Shown in pieces: positions 11,989 through 23,271 of a DNA stretch of 64,000 nucleotides. Each line of letters starts with the position of its first letter. Within the stretch, counting starts at the first letter, position 1. The translations under genes were made by a program, and so were the position numbers. Under the pieces are notes generated by a model. It was not told the origin of the DNA. It ran no database searches and worked only from the letters and a program-made list of their open reading frames with translations. The DNA is taken from assembly GCF_027579695.1 (NCBI RefSeq), contig NC_083575.1, positions 33,082,382 through 33,146,381 of the forward strand. Reading direction: 5' to 3'. This DNA is from Neoarius graeffei (Eukaryota; Chordata; Actinopteri; Siluriformes; Ariidae).

Positions 11989-12333
11989 AAGCACCCACTG
12001 ACCCTGGGCTTGCATTTTACAGAGAAAAACTTTCTTGTCATCTTGCAAACCAGCCGAATCATCTGCACTTTCAGCCAAGTAAAGATCAAATTTCTTTCGC
12101 CACATTCAAAGCAGCACATGTGTGAAAACAGCCACTATTTGGATTAAACCCACAACCTTGGCAATGACCAAATCAACTAACTGCACACTACTTTTCTGCT
12201 GATATGCTCCTCTGATGAGCTCCGAAGGTGAGCTATCACAGATCCCTTTCAGTTTGCTGAGGTGAGCAGGTCAGGAAGTGCAGTTTGGGGAGGGGCATGT
12301 GGTAGTTAGTTGGACAAAACCTCAACCACAGCA

Positions 12334-12406
12334 GGGGAATTACCTCAAGTGGTAGAGCGCTTGCTTAGCATGTAAGAGGTAGTGGGATTGATGCCCACAT
12401 TCTCCA
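12334..12406 (+). tRNA. tRNA-Ala (AGC), variant copy
   Basis: Same fold as the copy at 11916, but the D stem has CCTC against GAGC (first pair lost) and the T loop reads ATTGATG. The anticodon stays AGC. It is probably a decaying copy. Confidence 0.7.
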
Positions 12407-13234
12407 AAGCACCCACTGACCCTGGGCTTGCATTTTACAGAGAAAAACTTTCTTGTCATCTTGCAAACCAGCCGAATCATCTGCACTTTCAGCCAAGTCA
12501 AGATCAAATTTCTTTCGCCACATTCAAAGCAGCACATGTGTGAAAACAGCCACTATTTGGATTAAACCCACAACCTTGGCAATGACCAAATCAACTAACT
12601 GCACACTACTTTTCTGCTGATATGCTCCTCTGATGAGCTCCGAAGGTGAGCTATCACAGATCCCTTTCAGTTTGCTTGGCTTTATTCCTTGAATTGCCGA
12701 CTGACCTCAGTATCTCCAAGTCACATTTTTCAACAGGCTTGTCATATTCCCACCATCCACTATGAAATTCTAACTCTCGCTCGAGTGCAAAGTCAGCTGA
12801 GACAGCTTTTACAAACTGAAAATATGATGCTTACCTGCTTGTATTCTTCAAGCTGCTGGGGAAAAGCATGCTGCTGTCCTGAAAAGGCACTTTTCACCAC
12901 CTTCCAGCCAGCTGCTCTCATTGAACAATGAAGCAACAAATGCTTCCTGAGGCCTGCCCCCAAAGTGTGAGAAGCATGCCAGGGACTCCATGTGAGGAGA
13001 TTGGGTTGTTTTAGGGGCAAAACCCTTGAAGCTTACCACCTGGGATTCATGCAAATGGGAGTCAGAACGCACTCCCCCAGAACAAAAGTCCACTTCTGGG
13101 CAGTCGCTCACTTGAAAATAAACAAACAACCAATGGAAACTCAGGCATGGTTCCAGAGAGCAACAAGCAGGTCAGGAAGTGCAGTTTGGGGAGGGGCATG
13201 CGGTAGTTAGTTGGACAAAACCTCAACCACAGCA

Positions 13235-13272
13235 GGGGAATTAGCTCAAGTGGTTGAGCGCTTGCCGCGCAT
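13235..13272 (+). pseudogene. tRNA-Ala 5' part, interrupted in the anticodon loop
   Basis: Acceptor strand, D arm and 5' anticodon stem are present, then C and GCGCAT, where the Dada-like element begins. The missing 3' part, again starting with GCGCAT, is at 19019-19059. Confidence 0.8.
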
Positions 13273-13726
13273 AGGCAGGGGCCCAATCTTTGAGCTCTCG
13301 GCGCATGCAGGAAACATCGCGAAAATAAACGCCAACGGAGTGAAGGGGATTTGGTGAAATTCTACCGTGGGCTTTTTGTGTGATTTTGTATGATAAAGGT
13401 TTTTTTTATGATGATACACAGGCCGAGACAAATACATCTGAGTGCAATCAATCACTTTTAATGTATCTGAAATTGGACAGTAAAAAACAAGAGATGAAAC
13501 ATCAAGTTTAAAAACCAAGCATGTATTTAATCACTCACACAAACCAATGTACAATTTACAGGGAGAAATGTGCATGAGTAAAGGGGGAAGGTTGTCAGGA
13601 AAACTATGTACATGTAAAAACTACATAATATATGTGGTATATACACACACACAAACACACTATATACAAGCAATAGCAGCAGAACTTATACACACACTAT
13701 ATACATACTATTGTACAATAGAAGAA

Positions 13727-16700
13727 CTACTTTTGAGCTCTCTGTTCTTCCAACCACTCTTCAACAGACTTGCCACCTGAGGCCTGGGAACAGAAAGTCG
13801 CGCTCCCAAAGCGACTATGCCCATACTCTTTAGTCTTGGGTTTGCCACATTGGCTACACATGTTATATGTCGCACCCCTTACATATTTTCTTTTCTCCGC
13901 ACTACCACTGGCCTCTTCAGCGGCTCGCCGATGCCTGTTCCTCTCTGTGTACCGTGAAACAGGAGGTGGTGGGCCAGCGGGAGGAGGCGGCGGGCCAGTG
14001 GGCGGAGGTGGCGCAGGTACAGATGGGGCTGCACCAGGTGTTGAGGCAGCCAAAGTCGTGGCTGGGAGCTGGAGAAAGGGAACAGGTGGTGCAGGAACAG
14101 TCATTGCTGGGAGCTGTACCAATGTGAAGGGAGTTGGCACTGGCAGTGCACTGGTGCCTAATGTTGCAGGGAGAGGAAAAACGGGTGGTGGGGTGGGGGC
14201 AATTGGACGGTCTTGGCGGTCTTTGGGGCGACGGCCTGGGCGTAGCAGAGGAGCCCAGCCCTCCAGATTCGGGGGGAACACAAATTCATGTCGTTGCCCA
14301 GATGATGCAGGAGGGACGATCAGTTTTTCCTGCGGCTGCGGAAGCTGGGCAGGGGCGACGGGAATTTGGGGTGCTGGAGTCAGTCCCTGAGTGAGTGTAC
14401 TCATCTCCTGACCTTTCAGCCGCTGTTGAAACCTGAAATGAGAGAGTTTGTGGGAGGGTCATTTGTGTGTTCATGGGACAATTATGAGACCATTATTGTG
14501 TAAATTTGAGGGAAATCAATAAAAAAGGGGGAGACCTACCACTGAATAAGTGTCCGCTGGTTGATTTGAAACAACTGAATTGTTGTATCTGCCATCAACC
14601 GTGGGCTGGTGATGATCAAGTCACGGATGTGGTTGTAATCATCCAGAATTCTGGTCCACCTGGGAGTGGAAACACCGGCCTTCCTGGTAGTGCACTTGTG
14701 CAAAGTGCACAAGCGTGTGCACATGGCGTCTACCAAGCGGCTGGTACCAGGCCACTGAGCCGGCCCCCCAGGGTGACCTATCAAGCTGCGCTTGACGCTC
14801 TCCACACCCGGTGTGACTCCAGACCACTTCGGTGCCTTGAATCGACCAGACGACAGCCGCTCCTGGTGACGTGGCTGGTAGTCGATCCTCTCCTTGTCGC
14901 TGTCTGGGAGTGCCGCCCACAGCTGGATGACCTCGGTCACCTGTGGCTCAGTGAGGTAGGCGGCATCTCGCAGGTCCACCAGGTAAGCAGCCAGCTCTTG
15001 CACTTTGTCCCACCCAGGAATGCCATCCGGTCCAACGATGACGCCCTAAATAAAAAAAAAATTTAAAAGTATTCATTAGTAGTGGTAAATGTAAAATGTA
15101 GTAACATTAACTTGGAATTGAAATATCTGTTAGTGTCTTACCTGAGCCCCTGAAGTGGTGGCAGCAGCAGTAGCAGCAGGGTGCAGTCCTTGACCCGACG
15201 TGGACGGAACGGCGGCAGCAGCAACTGGACACTGACCTCCACCCGTGGACGTGGACGGCAGTTCTGGTAGAGGTGGTGGTGAAGGTGCCCGACGCCTTGT
15301 GGTTGAGGGCCTCCTTTCAATGTCATGGTCATCGTCAGTCAGCACAGGAACTGTGATGTCCTCTGTCTCCTCCTCAAAGCCTTCGTCCTCAATGTCCTCG
15401 TCATCAATGTCCTCCACCAGCTGGTCCTCCTCCTCTTGGTTGTGGAGCGTTGGAGTAAGTGATATGCCAGTCTGGCTGTACAGGTACTCCATGGCCAACA
15501 ATTCACCTATGAAAAGTAAAACAGAAAAACAGAAAATTGTTCATATTCAAGTAATACATTAAAATGTAACTATATGATACACTGCCTGAGGTAATTTTGT
15601 CCTTTTTGAATAAGTGATTAGTGCTAGCCTGTGTAGACTCCAGGACTGCGGTACTGCTCATCCCAACGTTTTCCCAGAACGGCTTGGCTGAGCCGATCCA
15701 CGGCCTCCTGCAGAACACTGCCGTAGGTGCGCATGGAAGTGGGTGCTTGAACAGAGTCCTTCATTCTGTCCTCGTTCCAGCGCATCAGTCCTTCCAGAAG
15801 ATACGCCTGGAAATGCGAGGCGCTGGCACTGGTTCCTGATGGATAAATACATGAACACAAAAAAGTCAGGACCCCAGGTCACAGAATTATATGCCATGCT
15901 CCTCCTGTTATAACACAATTTCCATTACAACCAGACATACATTACAAAAGGAGTGTTACGCTCACATCACAAGTGAGAAATAATGTAGAGGAGGCATGGA
16001 GCCAGTTCACTTATTTTACTTTTCAAAGCCAGCGCTACAAATTCAACCAAAGAGTGAAACAAAACAAAAGCCAGAATATGAACTTTAAAGTCCTTCAAAG
16101 AGGCACGCCGCTCAAGATTGAACAGGAGGCACGGAGAAGGACGTCGTCTTGCCCTCGCTGCTCTCTCCTACGTAGAAAAAAGAGCCAGGTCATTTTGAAG
16201 GAGCATCAGGTGGACCCACGCGTCCCTCGTCAGCCTAATCGGCTACATCTTGCACACCTGAGAAGACACAAAAAAAAGCAGGAGGGCGGAAAAACCAAGA
16301 CACGCCCTTTGGGCCGCCACAAGAAGTCATATCAAACTATTAATAAAGTACCCCCCCCAAAAAAAAGAGAAAGTAAATACCTGGGATAAACCTAGTCAGG
16401 TGAAGATGGAAAGACTTCAGGGAGGTGGAGCCACGGGCACACCTGTAGCAGTTGAGCACCATGTCGCCTTTCTTCAGGGTGCCCGTTTTAATGTAGAGGG
16501 GGAAGTCTGGGTCCTGGATGCAGGCCACGTGCTTCTTCTGATCCTTCCATATTCCCTGGATCCGTTCGTGGTCGAGCAGAGGAACACTCAGAGTGTCCTT
16601 CCCAGCTGGGCTGTCAAACAGACTGATCAATGCTTCAAGCAGTCTGGAGGTCTCCTCCACACCCCTGGTCCTCCTCCGACAGTGCAGCGCCAACTCCTTC

Positions 16701-18374
16701 CGAGATATCCAGGCATTGAGAGCCTCCTCTGTGATGTCCAGGATGCCCTTCGCCGCCAGCTTGCTCTTCTTAGCTTCACAAAGAGCAGACACATCCTCGG
16801 GATCCCACTCAAAGATGCACTTGGACAGGCGCATCATAAAAATGCCATACAGGGGATGAGCCTCTGTGTTGACACCTGCAGCAAAGCGGCGCATGAAATG
16901 CCACACGTCAAGGCGCACTTGGAGCTCATCCCAGTCGGCAAACATCCTGTTCACTGCCCCACTGCAGCAGTCTCTGTCCACGTACATAATGTCGGGTGGA
17001 GCTACACCTGCCTCCCTGTACCGCTTCATTAGGGCTGTTGCCATCCCATCCAGAGCATGTCCCTCGGAGGCCGTCAGGACTGAAGTGAGTACTTGGCCGT
17101 ACTCATTTCCCACGTTTGTACACCAAGCAGCTGTACCTGCAGCGGCACCAGACAGCTTTTTGGTGATCTGTTGAGGAAAGGCAATAAGGATCAAACTCTG
17201 TCAGTTCAAATATTACTAAACTGAGATAATTCACACGTCACATTGTGATGACCATTTCGGATTTGAAGAGGGATGCAATACCTTTTTCGTGGAGTCCATC
17301 TTGAGGACAGAGCCAAAGGTGTTTGTAATTTTGGCCTTCACTTCATTCAGCCTCCCAAGGACATCTCTGGCAAACATGGCCAACAGCCACTTCGGTTTTG
17401 GGATGGCAGGTAAGGCTGGGGGATCTGCAAATACTGGGCAGATGATTGCAGACCTTGTAAACGGCTCGCAAGCTGTCAGGTACTGCAGGAAGCGCTGCAT
17501 CCACGCCTCACTGTGCTGCTCGTTCAGCTTCTTGTACAGCTGGGTAACACTGTTGCCCAGTGTCCTCTCCCTCATCATCCTTATCACCCGGTTGTCACAT
17601 GAGTACCTGAGGAAAGAAACAATGTATTGTAACAATGTAACAATGTAATGTAATGTAATATGTACTACATGCGCATACACACACACAACAGTCCATAGAA
17701 GCAGCTACTGAAGGTTTCTATTCATAAGACAAATTACCTGTAAGTTAGCAGAGCTGGGAACTGGCTGCGGTGGCCAACATCCAGCTGGGCCAAGATATCC
17801 TCAGACCACGCAGGATATTTCTTGGAGCACCGCTTGCACTCCAGGTACTCAGTTGCAAGGTCATACCACCCGTCTATGTCCAGGACCTTGCGCACGGTCC
17901 TATACAGTCCGGCTGCTGTAAGGCTGTACTTTTGGCATGATGGACACACGCAGACTAGTGGGTACCTCCACATCTTGTGAGGCATCCACAGGAACAGGGG
18001 GCGACAGAAGAATTGATTAGGTGACGCCGGTGGCTGGGTGTGAATGAGGGTGGGCTGAGGAGGATGCCACCACAGCTTCAGCTGGGTCACCAGCTCCGGT
18101 TTCCCAGTCTTTGGGTTCGCCTTGAACAGTGTGTGGTGAATCCACTCCTGTTGGAAGGGAGGAAGATGGTCCTTCCAGTGAGAGGGGAGATCCACCGGTG
18201 GCTGTGGCTGAGCAACTTCTACTGGAGGAGGCATGGCGGCTGTTGGAGGAGGCATGACGGCTGTTGGAGGAGGCATGGTGGCTGCTAGAGGAGGCATGGT
18301 GGCTGCTGTTTGCAGCTGTGTCTCACACTCTTGTGTGGCACGCACAAGTTCCTCATCGTCGGCCTCAGAAGGGC
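13727..18374 (-). CDS. Multi-exon DDE transposase of the Dada-like element
   Basis: Spliced minus-strand gene, open throughout. Coding exons by splice signals: 18374-17738, 17606-17282, 17167-16381, 15835-15629, 15506-15142, 15045-14540, 14432-13727, all in phase (about 1,170 codons). A noncoding first exon probably ends at 18791 (strong donor GTAAGTGG). The first in-frame Met is MPPLAAT, about 27 codons into exon 2, in a Pro-rich repeat. Next comes a Cys-rich region with CVCPSCQ and CKRCSKK. The core has LKMDSTKK, IMYVDRDCC and LDVWHFMRRF; the last resembles the D-x2-H signature of several eukaryotic DDE superfamilies. After an acidic segment and a Pro-rich stretch, the C terminus has CSQCGK...FC. 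One intron (after 15629) would use a GC donor. Catalytic roles are inferred. Confidence 0.7.
18215..18300 (-). repeat. 24-bp minisatellite in exon 2 (MPPPTAA-type repeat)
   Basis: Four to five copies of a ~24-bp unit encode MPPPTAV/MPPPTAA in the N-terminal part of the transposase. Confidence 0.75.
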
Positions 18375-18850
18375 CTGGAGCACAAATAGTAAAATTGTTA
18401 GGTAGGCCTACAGTTACACACAGACAAATGTACACAGAGACAACACACAGACATGAATGTATGGAAGATGGTGCTTGCAGGTGGGCAGGCTGTTTGTTTG
18501 ACCAATTAACCCGTTTTCACCAGAAATGAAGCACAACAACAAATTTTAAACTGTTTGGGTTTAATATCTTTTCGTATAAGTAAGAGATTTCCTTTACAGC
18601 CACCTACGTTAATGGTAGTCAATTACCACAGGCAGAAGAACAACACCGTGTATCACGAAACTTTACAAATTTTACGCTCAGCATTTTATGTAAAATCAAG
18701 AATCAGTAGCGACTACATTTCTCCGTATCATCCACCAAAAATCTCAAAGTTACATATACATTTACCTAGGAGAAATGCAAGTCCACTTACCTCGTTGAAT
18801 CGCTGTGATGTTCCGATCACGAATGACAAGAGAAAGAGCGGGCAGGGCCT

Positions 18851-18994
18851 AAAGTAAGCCCATGGGAGGCAACCTCATTGGTCAAAAGTAAGCCCACTGG
18901 CCCAAAGTAAGCCCATGGGAGGCAACCTCATTGGTCAAAAGTAAGCCCATGTCGGACCTGATTGGCCACTGTGGGCTTACTTTGGGCTTACTTT
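18851..18994. promoter_or_regulatory. Repeat cluster AAAGTAAGCCCA at the Dada-like right end
   Basis: Four direct copies of AAAGTAAGCCCA (18851, 18885, 18904, 18938) and two inverted ones (18972-18983, 18983-18994) sit just upstream of the first exon, interleaved with ATTGG (CCAAT-type) boxes. They could be promoter elements or transposase-binding sites near the terminus. Confidence 0.55.
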
Positions 18995-19398
18995 AGCGGT
19001 AACAGTGAGACACAGTAGGCGCATGTAAGAGGTAGTGGGATCGATGCCCACATTCTCCAAACCTGCCACATCACTTGCATTTTACAGAGAAAAACTTTCT
19101 GGTCATCTTGCAAACCAGCCGAATCATCTGCACTTTCAGCCAAGTCAAGATCAAATTTCTTTCACCACATTCAAAGCAGCACATGTGTGAAAACAGCCAC
19201 TATTTGGATTAAACCCACAACCTTGGCAATGACCAAATCAACTAACTGCACACTACTTTTCTGCTGATATGCTCCTCTGATGAGCTCCGAAGGTGAGCTA
19301 TCACAGATCCCTTTCAGTTTGCTGAGGTGAGCAGGTCAGGAAGTGCAGTTTGGGGAGGGGCATGTGGTAGTTAGTTGGACAAAACCTCAACCACAGCA

Positions 19399-19471
19399 GG
19401 GGAATTACCTCAAGTGGTAGAGCGCTTGCTTAGCATGTAAGAGGTAGTGGGATCGATGCCCACATTCTCCA
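19399..19471 (+). tRNA. tRNA-Ala (AGC), variant copy
   Basis: 73 nt with anticodon AGC and an intact T arm. The D stem carries the same CCTC change as the copy at 12334, which ties these two full units together as recent duplicates. Confidence 0.72.
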
Positions 19472-20299
19472 AAGCACCCACTGACCCTGGGCTTGCATTT
19501 TACAGAGAAAAACTTTCTTGTCATCTTGCAAACCAGCCGAATCATCTGCACTTTCAGCCAAGTCAAGATCAAATTTCTTTCGCCACATTCAAAGCAGCAC
19601 ATGTGTGAAAACAGCCACTATTTGGATTAAACCCACAACCTTGGCAATGACCAAATCAACTAACTGCACACTACTTTTCTGCTGATATGCTCCTCTGATG
19701 AGCTCCGAAGGTGAGCTATCACAGATCCCTTTCAGTTTGCTTGGCTTTATTCCTTGAATTGCCGACTGACCTCAGTATCTCCAAGTCACATTTTTCAACA
19801 GGCTTGTCATATTCCCACCATCCACTATGAAATTCTAACTCTCGCTCGAGTGCAAAGTCAGCTGAGACAGCTTTTACAAACTGAAAATATGATGCTTACC
19901 TGCTTGTATTCTTCAAGCTGCTGGGGAAAAGCATGCTGCTGTCCTGAAAAGGCACTTTTCACCACCTTCCAGCCAGCTGCTCTCATTGAACAATGAAGCA
20001 ACAAATGCTTCCTGAGGCCTGCCCCCAAAGTGTGAGAAGCATGCCAGGGACTCCATGTGAGGAGATTGGGTTGTTTTAGGGGCAAAACCCTTGAAGCTTA
20101 CCACCTGGGATTCATGCAAATGGGAGTCAGAACGCACTCCCCCAGAACAAAAGTCCACTTCTGGGCAGTCGCTCACTTGAAAATAAACAAACAACCAATG
20201 GAAACTCAGGCATGGTTCCAGAGAGCAACAAGCAGGTCAGGAAGTGCAGTTTGGGGAGGGGCGTGTGGTAGTTAGTTGGACAAAACCTCAACCACAGCA

Positions 20300-20329
20300 G
20301 GGGAATTAGCTCAAGTGGTAGAGCGCTTG
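20300..20329 (+). pseudogene. tRNA-Ala 5' fragment at the right array boundary
   Basis: GGGGAATTAGCTC through GAGCGCTTGC, then the sequence leaves the tRNA. Together with the T-arm start at 11063, the array slab is almost a whole number of units, short by ~19 bp of tRNA. Confidence 0.8.
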
Positions 20330-20342
20330 CTGACCCTGGCTT

Positions 20343-21640
20343 GTGGATTACCCCAATTCCAATTCTTCTGCCTATTCATGTCCTCACGGGGCTGTGAGTA
20401 ACCACTAGCAACAGAAAGGCAGGCCACCTGCTTAGTATCCAGAATACCATCTCCCTCCAAAGTTCTAATTTTTTCCCCTAGAGCTCTCACTATCATATTA
20501 CTCTGGTCACTCAAATGATTTTTCAAAACCTTCTGTATATCAGGACGACAATTATTCAAAAATGTCGAAATAAAGAGAGGATTGTTTTGCTGCTGATTCA
20601 GTGGCATATTTCCCAAACAAGTCCACGTCTCGCTAAAGCATGTCAAAAACTTTGAAGTGAGTTCAGCCTTCTCCTGTTTACAATTAGTAACCTGTGAAAG
20701 ATCACGGCTAGCCTGTTTTCGTGAGAGCAGATAATGCGTCAATTGGTCCTTTAATTCTGTCATAGCTCTATCAGTCTCTTTCCAGTAGAACTTAATCACA
20801 TGTTTGGTAATGGTTCGGCCATCTTCTTCTATCTTCGTTTCAATCACTTTGTATTCATCATTATCAGGACCTAGGCAGGGCACTGCAGCCAGCAATGCAG
20901 CTTCATCATAACTATCGCTGAGAACGGCATGCATGATAAAACAAAAATCTGCACCAACCAGTTGTTTATGCCTGCACATTCTTAAGAGCATTTCTACAAA
21001 GTTGAGTGGATTGTTTATCGAAGGCAACAACTTAATAATATCTTTTAATTCTGATGCCGAAGGCGGATCGATCTTATATCCTCTCCCTCTTCACGCCCAC
21101 ACACAAGCTGCATTTATGGGGCTATCATCATCAGAGTCGTCATCTGTATTGGAATCGTTTGTCTCATTTCTTCTTAACGGCATTACAGAGGGTTTTTTTT
21201 CTTCTAGCACCTGTGTTACGAGATACGCTAGGAACGTTTTCAGCGGGACATGAAGCATTCGCCGGTGTATCTACAGGAATGTTAGCAAGTATGTTTCTTG
21301 CTCTCCCGGATATCGGCGGGAGAGCAGAGGCTGTGGATCTAAGTAAAGCAGGTTTTACCTTTTCATTAGGCTTAGGATGTGGTACTGAATTCTTTTGCTC
21401 TTTAGTTTCTTTAATTCCATGAAAATCATCCCATATTGTCTTCATTTTAATCCACTCTAAATAGCCTCTGGTCATATAATCATAATCCCATTCTGGGTTG
21501 CCAAATCCTTCATATATCTGTTTATGTGCCGAAACGAGATTGTCTGGTTTAAAAGTTCCTGCATGAGGATAGATTAAAGACTGAGGTTGTTTTCTGACCT
21601 TTCGGCTAAATGGTCTAACCAAGGAGTAGTGTAGGGTTCT
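20343..21640 (-). pseudogene. ERV1 gag fossil (matrix and capsid)
   Basis: The 21622-21164 part is matrix-like, with a Pro-rich linker. The 21030-20343 part is capsid-like: LPSINNPLNF, then a LTHYLLSRKQASRDL-type stretch of the kind seen in class I Gag. Its end toward 20343 (NWGNPQA) is where the zinc knuckle at 11062 would follow if the slab were absent. Broken; fossil. Confidence 0.75.
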
Positions 21641-22061
21641 AAATCACATCGATTCATCCAATCCCGTGGAGTATCTTCAGAATCGGGTCTGAGTACCTCC
21701 TTATTACAAATACCCCCCATAATGGCTGCATGAAGGAATCAGTCAATCAGAGATTAAAAGCACGCTCTTCCCATAAACAAATTACGAGGATCACCTTCCC
21801 GTATTTTTACGAGGTTTACCAATCTTCCTGTGGCTCTTCTACGAGGTTCAAACCAAAACGTCCCGTAAACAAAAGTCTACGAGGTTCCCCAAAATAGAAA
21901 TGTCCTGTGCCTCTACATGAGGATTACCAAGAACATAACCAGAATTATAAACAACTGTTTTTTTGTTTTTTTTTTAAATTACTACCAACCAGGCGGAAGT
22001 CTACCCAATCAAATTATAAATTAAAATTAAAATAATTTACTCACCTGGTTGGAAGTAACTT

Positions 22062-22078
22062 CCCTGTACGGGCCACCA
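22062..22078 (-). other. ERV1 primer-binding site (candidate)
   Basis: On the minus strand TGGTGGCCCGTACAGGG lies three bases after the LTR end. I cannot name the matching tRNA with confidence. Confidence 0.6.
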
Positions 22079-22081
22079 AAT

Positions 22082-22274
22082 TGTTAGGGTAACCCAGTCG
22101 GAGACCCCTGATTTCTTCGTGCCCCTCGGATCCGGGACGAATACCGCGAGAGAAACAGACAGGAGACCCAGGAAGGTTTCACATGCCAGTTTATTCACAC
22201 AGTCACTTTGTCGAAATGAAAACATTCTTGAAAACATCTTATAGCATCTCTGTGTTTATGTTTTGTCTTCATAT

Positions 22275-22330
<56 letters not shown>

Positions 22331-23271
22331 CTATGTAGAAGTGTGTGTATAAATCTTGAATCAATCATAATATAATAACATATTTCTGACCATGACATAT
22401 GATAGTAAGGTACAGACAGATATCAGAGTATCTGCTTATGGTCAGATATAACATAGAGCATGGAATTTCTAAACACAGATAATGTCTAGTCTACAGAGTT
22501 TATTCAGAGAAGGTCAAAGACACAGAAAAGGATCTAATAGCTAACATAATTTCTTAACACATGAATGTGTGCTAAGTCAGTAAATTACATCTTGATTTCA
22601 TCAATATAAGCCAAATAACAAATAACAATATGTCTTTAATAATGTTAAAACAAAGAATGTTATAAGAAAATAAACATAAAAATAAGAGCAACTTAAACAT
22701 AAGAAAAATGAGAATATGTCTGAAAGAGAAAACAATTAAACAACTAACAGGATTCAGAATTAAACTCATAACTAAATTAGGTTAATGCTTTTAAACTAAA
22801 AACCCTTAGAATCATAAGATCTTAACAATAATTATAATGTCATTATGAAACTAACTTAAAACTATAAAACTAACATTAATCATGAAATGCATTGATTAAA
22901 TCCAAATCACTACCATAGTATATGCAATAGTCCAAAAAAGGATCTTTTAAAAAGGCTCTAAAACCGAAGTCTTAACTAACATGAACTATTTAATGCAACC
23001 TTAATTCTACCATTTCAGATTCAGAGTGTGTGTGGGTCGATCTGACATCAAAACAGACCTTGGCGAATCTTTCAGACACCTCTCTGATCAAAAATACACA
23101 TTCATGTCAAAAAATAAACAAAATGTTCCCAAACAATGTCCAGCCGAGACATAAGGTCATTTCAACTAATAATATAATTTTGTCACAGAATAATTTGCTG
23201 AATTCTTGGCCAAGAATTAATACTTAACTAAACCTACATATAACCTACATATAATAAAATTTAACCTAACA
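22082..23271 (-). repeat. ERV1 5' LTR (single copy in window)
   Basis: Bounded by TGTTAGG and CCTAACA inverted ends. AATAAA on the minus strand near 22191 suits the polyadenylation signal. Contains a TG microsatellite. The left edge is firm because it adjoins the primer site; the right edge rests only on the inverted hexamer. Confidence 0.55.
22274..22328. repeat. (TG)n microsatellite
   Basis: About 26 TG dinucleotides in a row inside the ERV1 LTR. Confidence 0.95.

Larger units (their letters stand above)
11063..13272 (+). repeat. Tandem tRNA-Ala repeat array, left block
   Basis: A ~0.9 kb unit, each headed by a tRNA-Ala gene, is repeated. 11063-11915 lacks most of its tRNA; 11916-12333 is a short unit with an internal loss of ~480 bp; 12334-13234 is a full 901-bp unit; and 13235-13272 is the 5' part of the next tRNA. 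The full unit is nearly identical to 19399-20299, also 901 bp. Units carry no convincing protein gene. Such arrays resemble the large tandem tRNA clusters known in zebrafish. Confidence 0.85.
13273..19018 (-). mobile_element. Dada-like DNA transposon inserted in a tRNA-Ala gene
   Basis: 5746 bp lie between two parts of one tRNA-Ala gene and are flanked by the 6-bp direct repeat GCGCAT (13267-13272 and 19019-19024). Removing the insert plus one repeat leaves a 73-nt tRNA-Ala with anticodon CGC. The insert holds a minus-strand multi-exon transposase-like gene and a promoter-like block of short repeats at its right end. From memory, the Dada superfamily (Kojima and Jurka, 2013) targets tRNA and small nuclear RNA genes, makes 6-7 bp duplications, and includes a tRNA-Ala family. 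I see no long terminal inverted repeats. Target and duplication fit Dada well; the protein assignment is by context. Confidence 0.7.
19019..20342 (+). repeat. Tandem tRNA-Ala repeat array, right block
   Basis: 19019-19398 is a short-type unit that starts with the tRNA 3' part (19019-19059). 19399-20299 is a full 901-bp unit. 20300-20329 is a tRNA 5' part ending in the anticodon stem. About 13 bases then resemble the spacer just after the tRNA (TGACCCTGG), and ERV1 gag begins at about 20343. Confidence 0.85.

Noticed and set aside
11370-13210. Repeated 65-93 codon frames in the tRNA-Ala units
   Set aside because: They are copies of the same spacer, in overlapping frames on both strands, without domain or codon signal.
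13770-14394. Long plus-strand frames opposite the Dada-like last exon
   Set aside because: They are antisense to a Pro-rich exon with splice signals. Their Gly-rich content is the complement of proline codons.
13273-19018. KDZ/Zisupton or MULE assignment for the tRNA-targeting element
   Set aside because: The protein lacks the YDIACQ-type motif I associate with KDZ, and a 9-bp MULE duplication is not seen. Target and 6-bp duplication favour Dada.
22195-22398. Frame rich in His-Thr repeats
   Set aside because: It is only the translation of the TG microsatellite.
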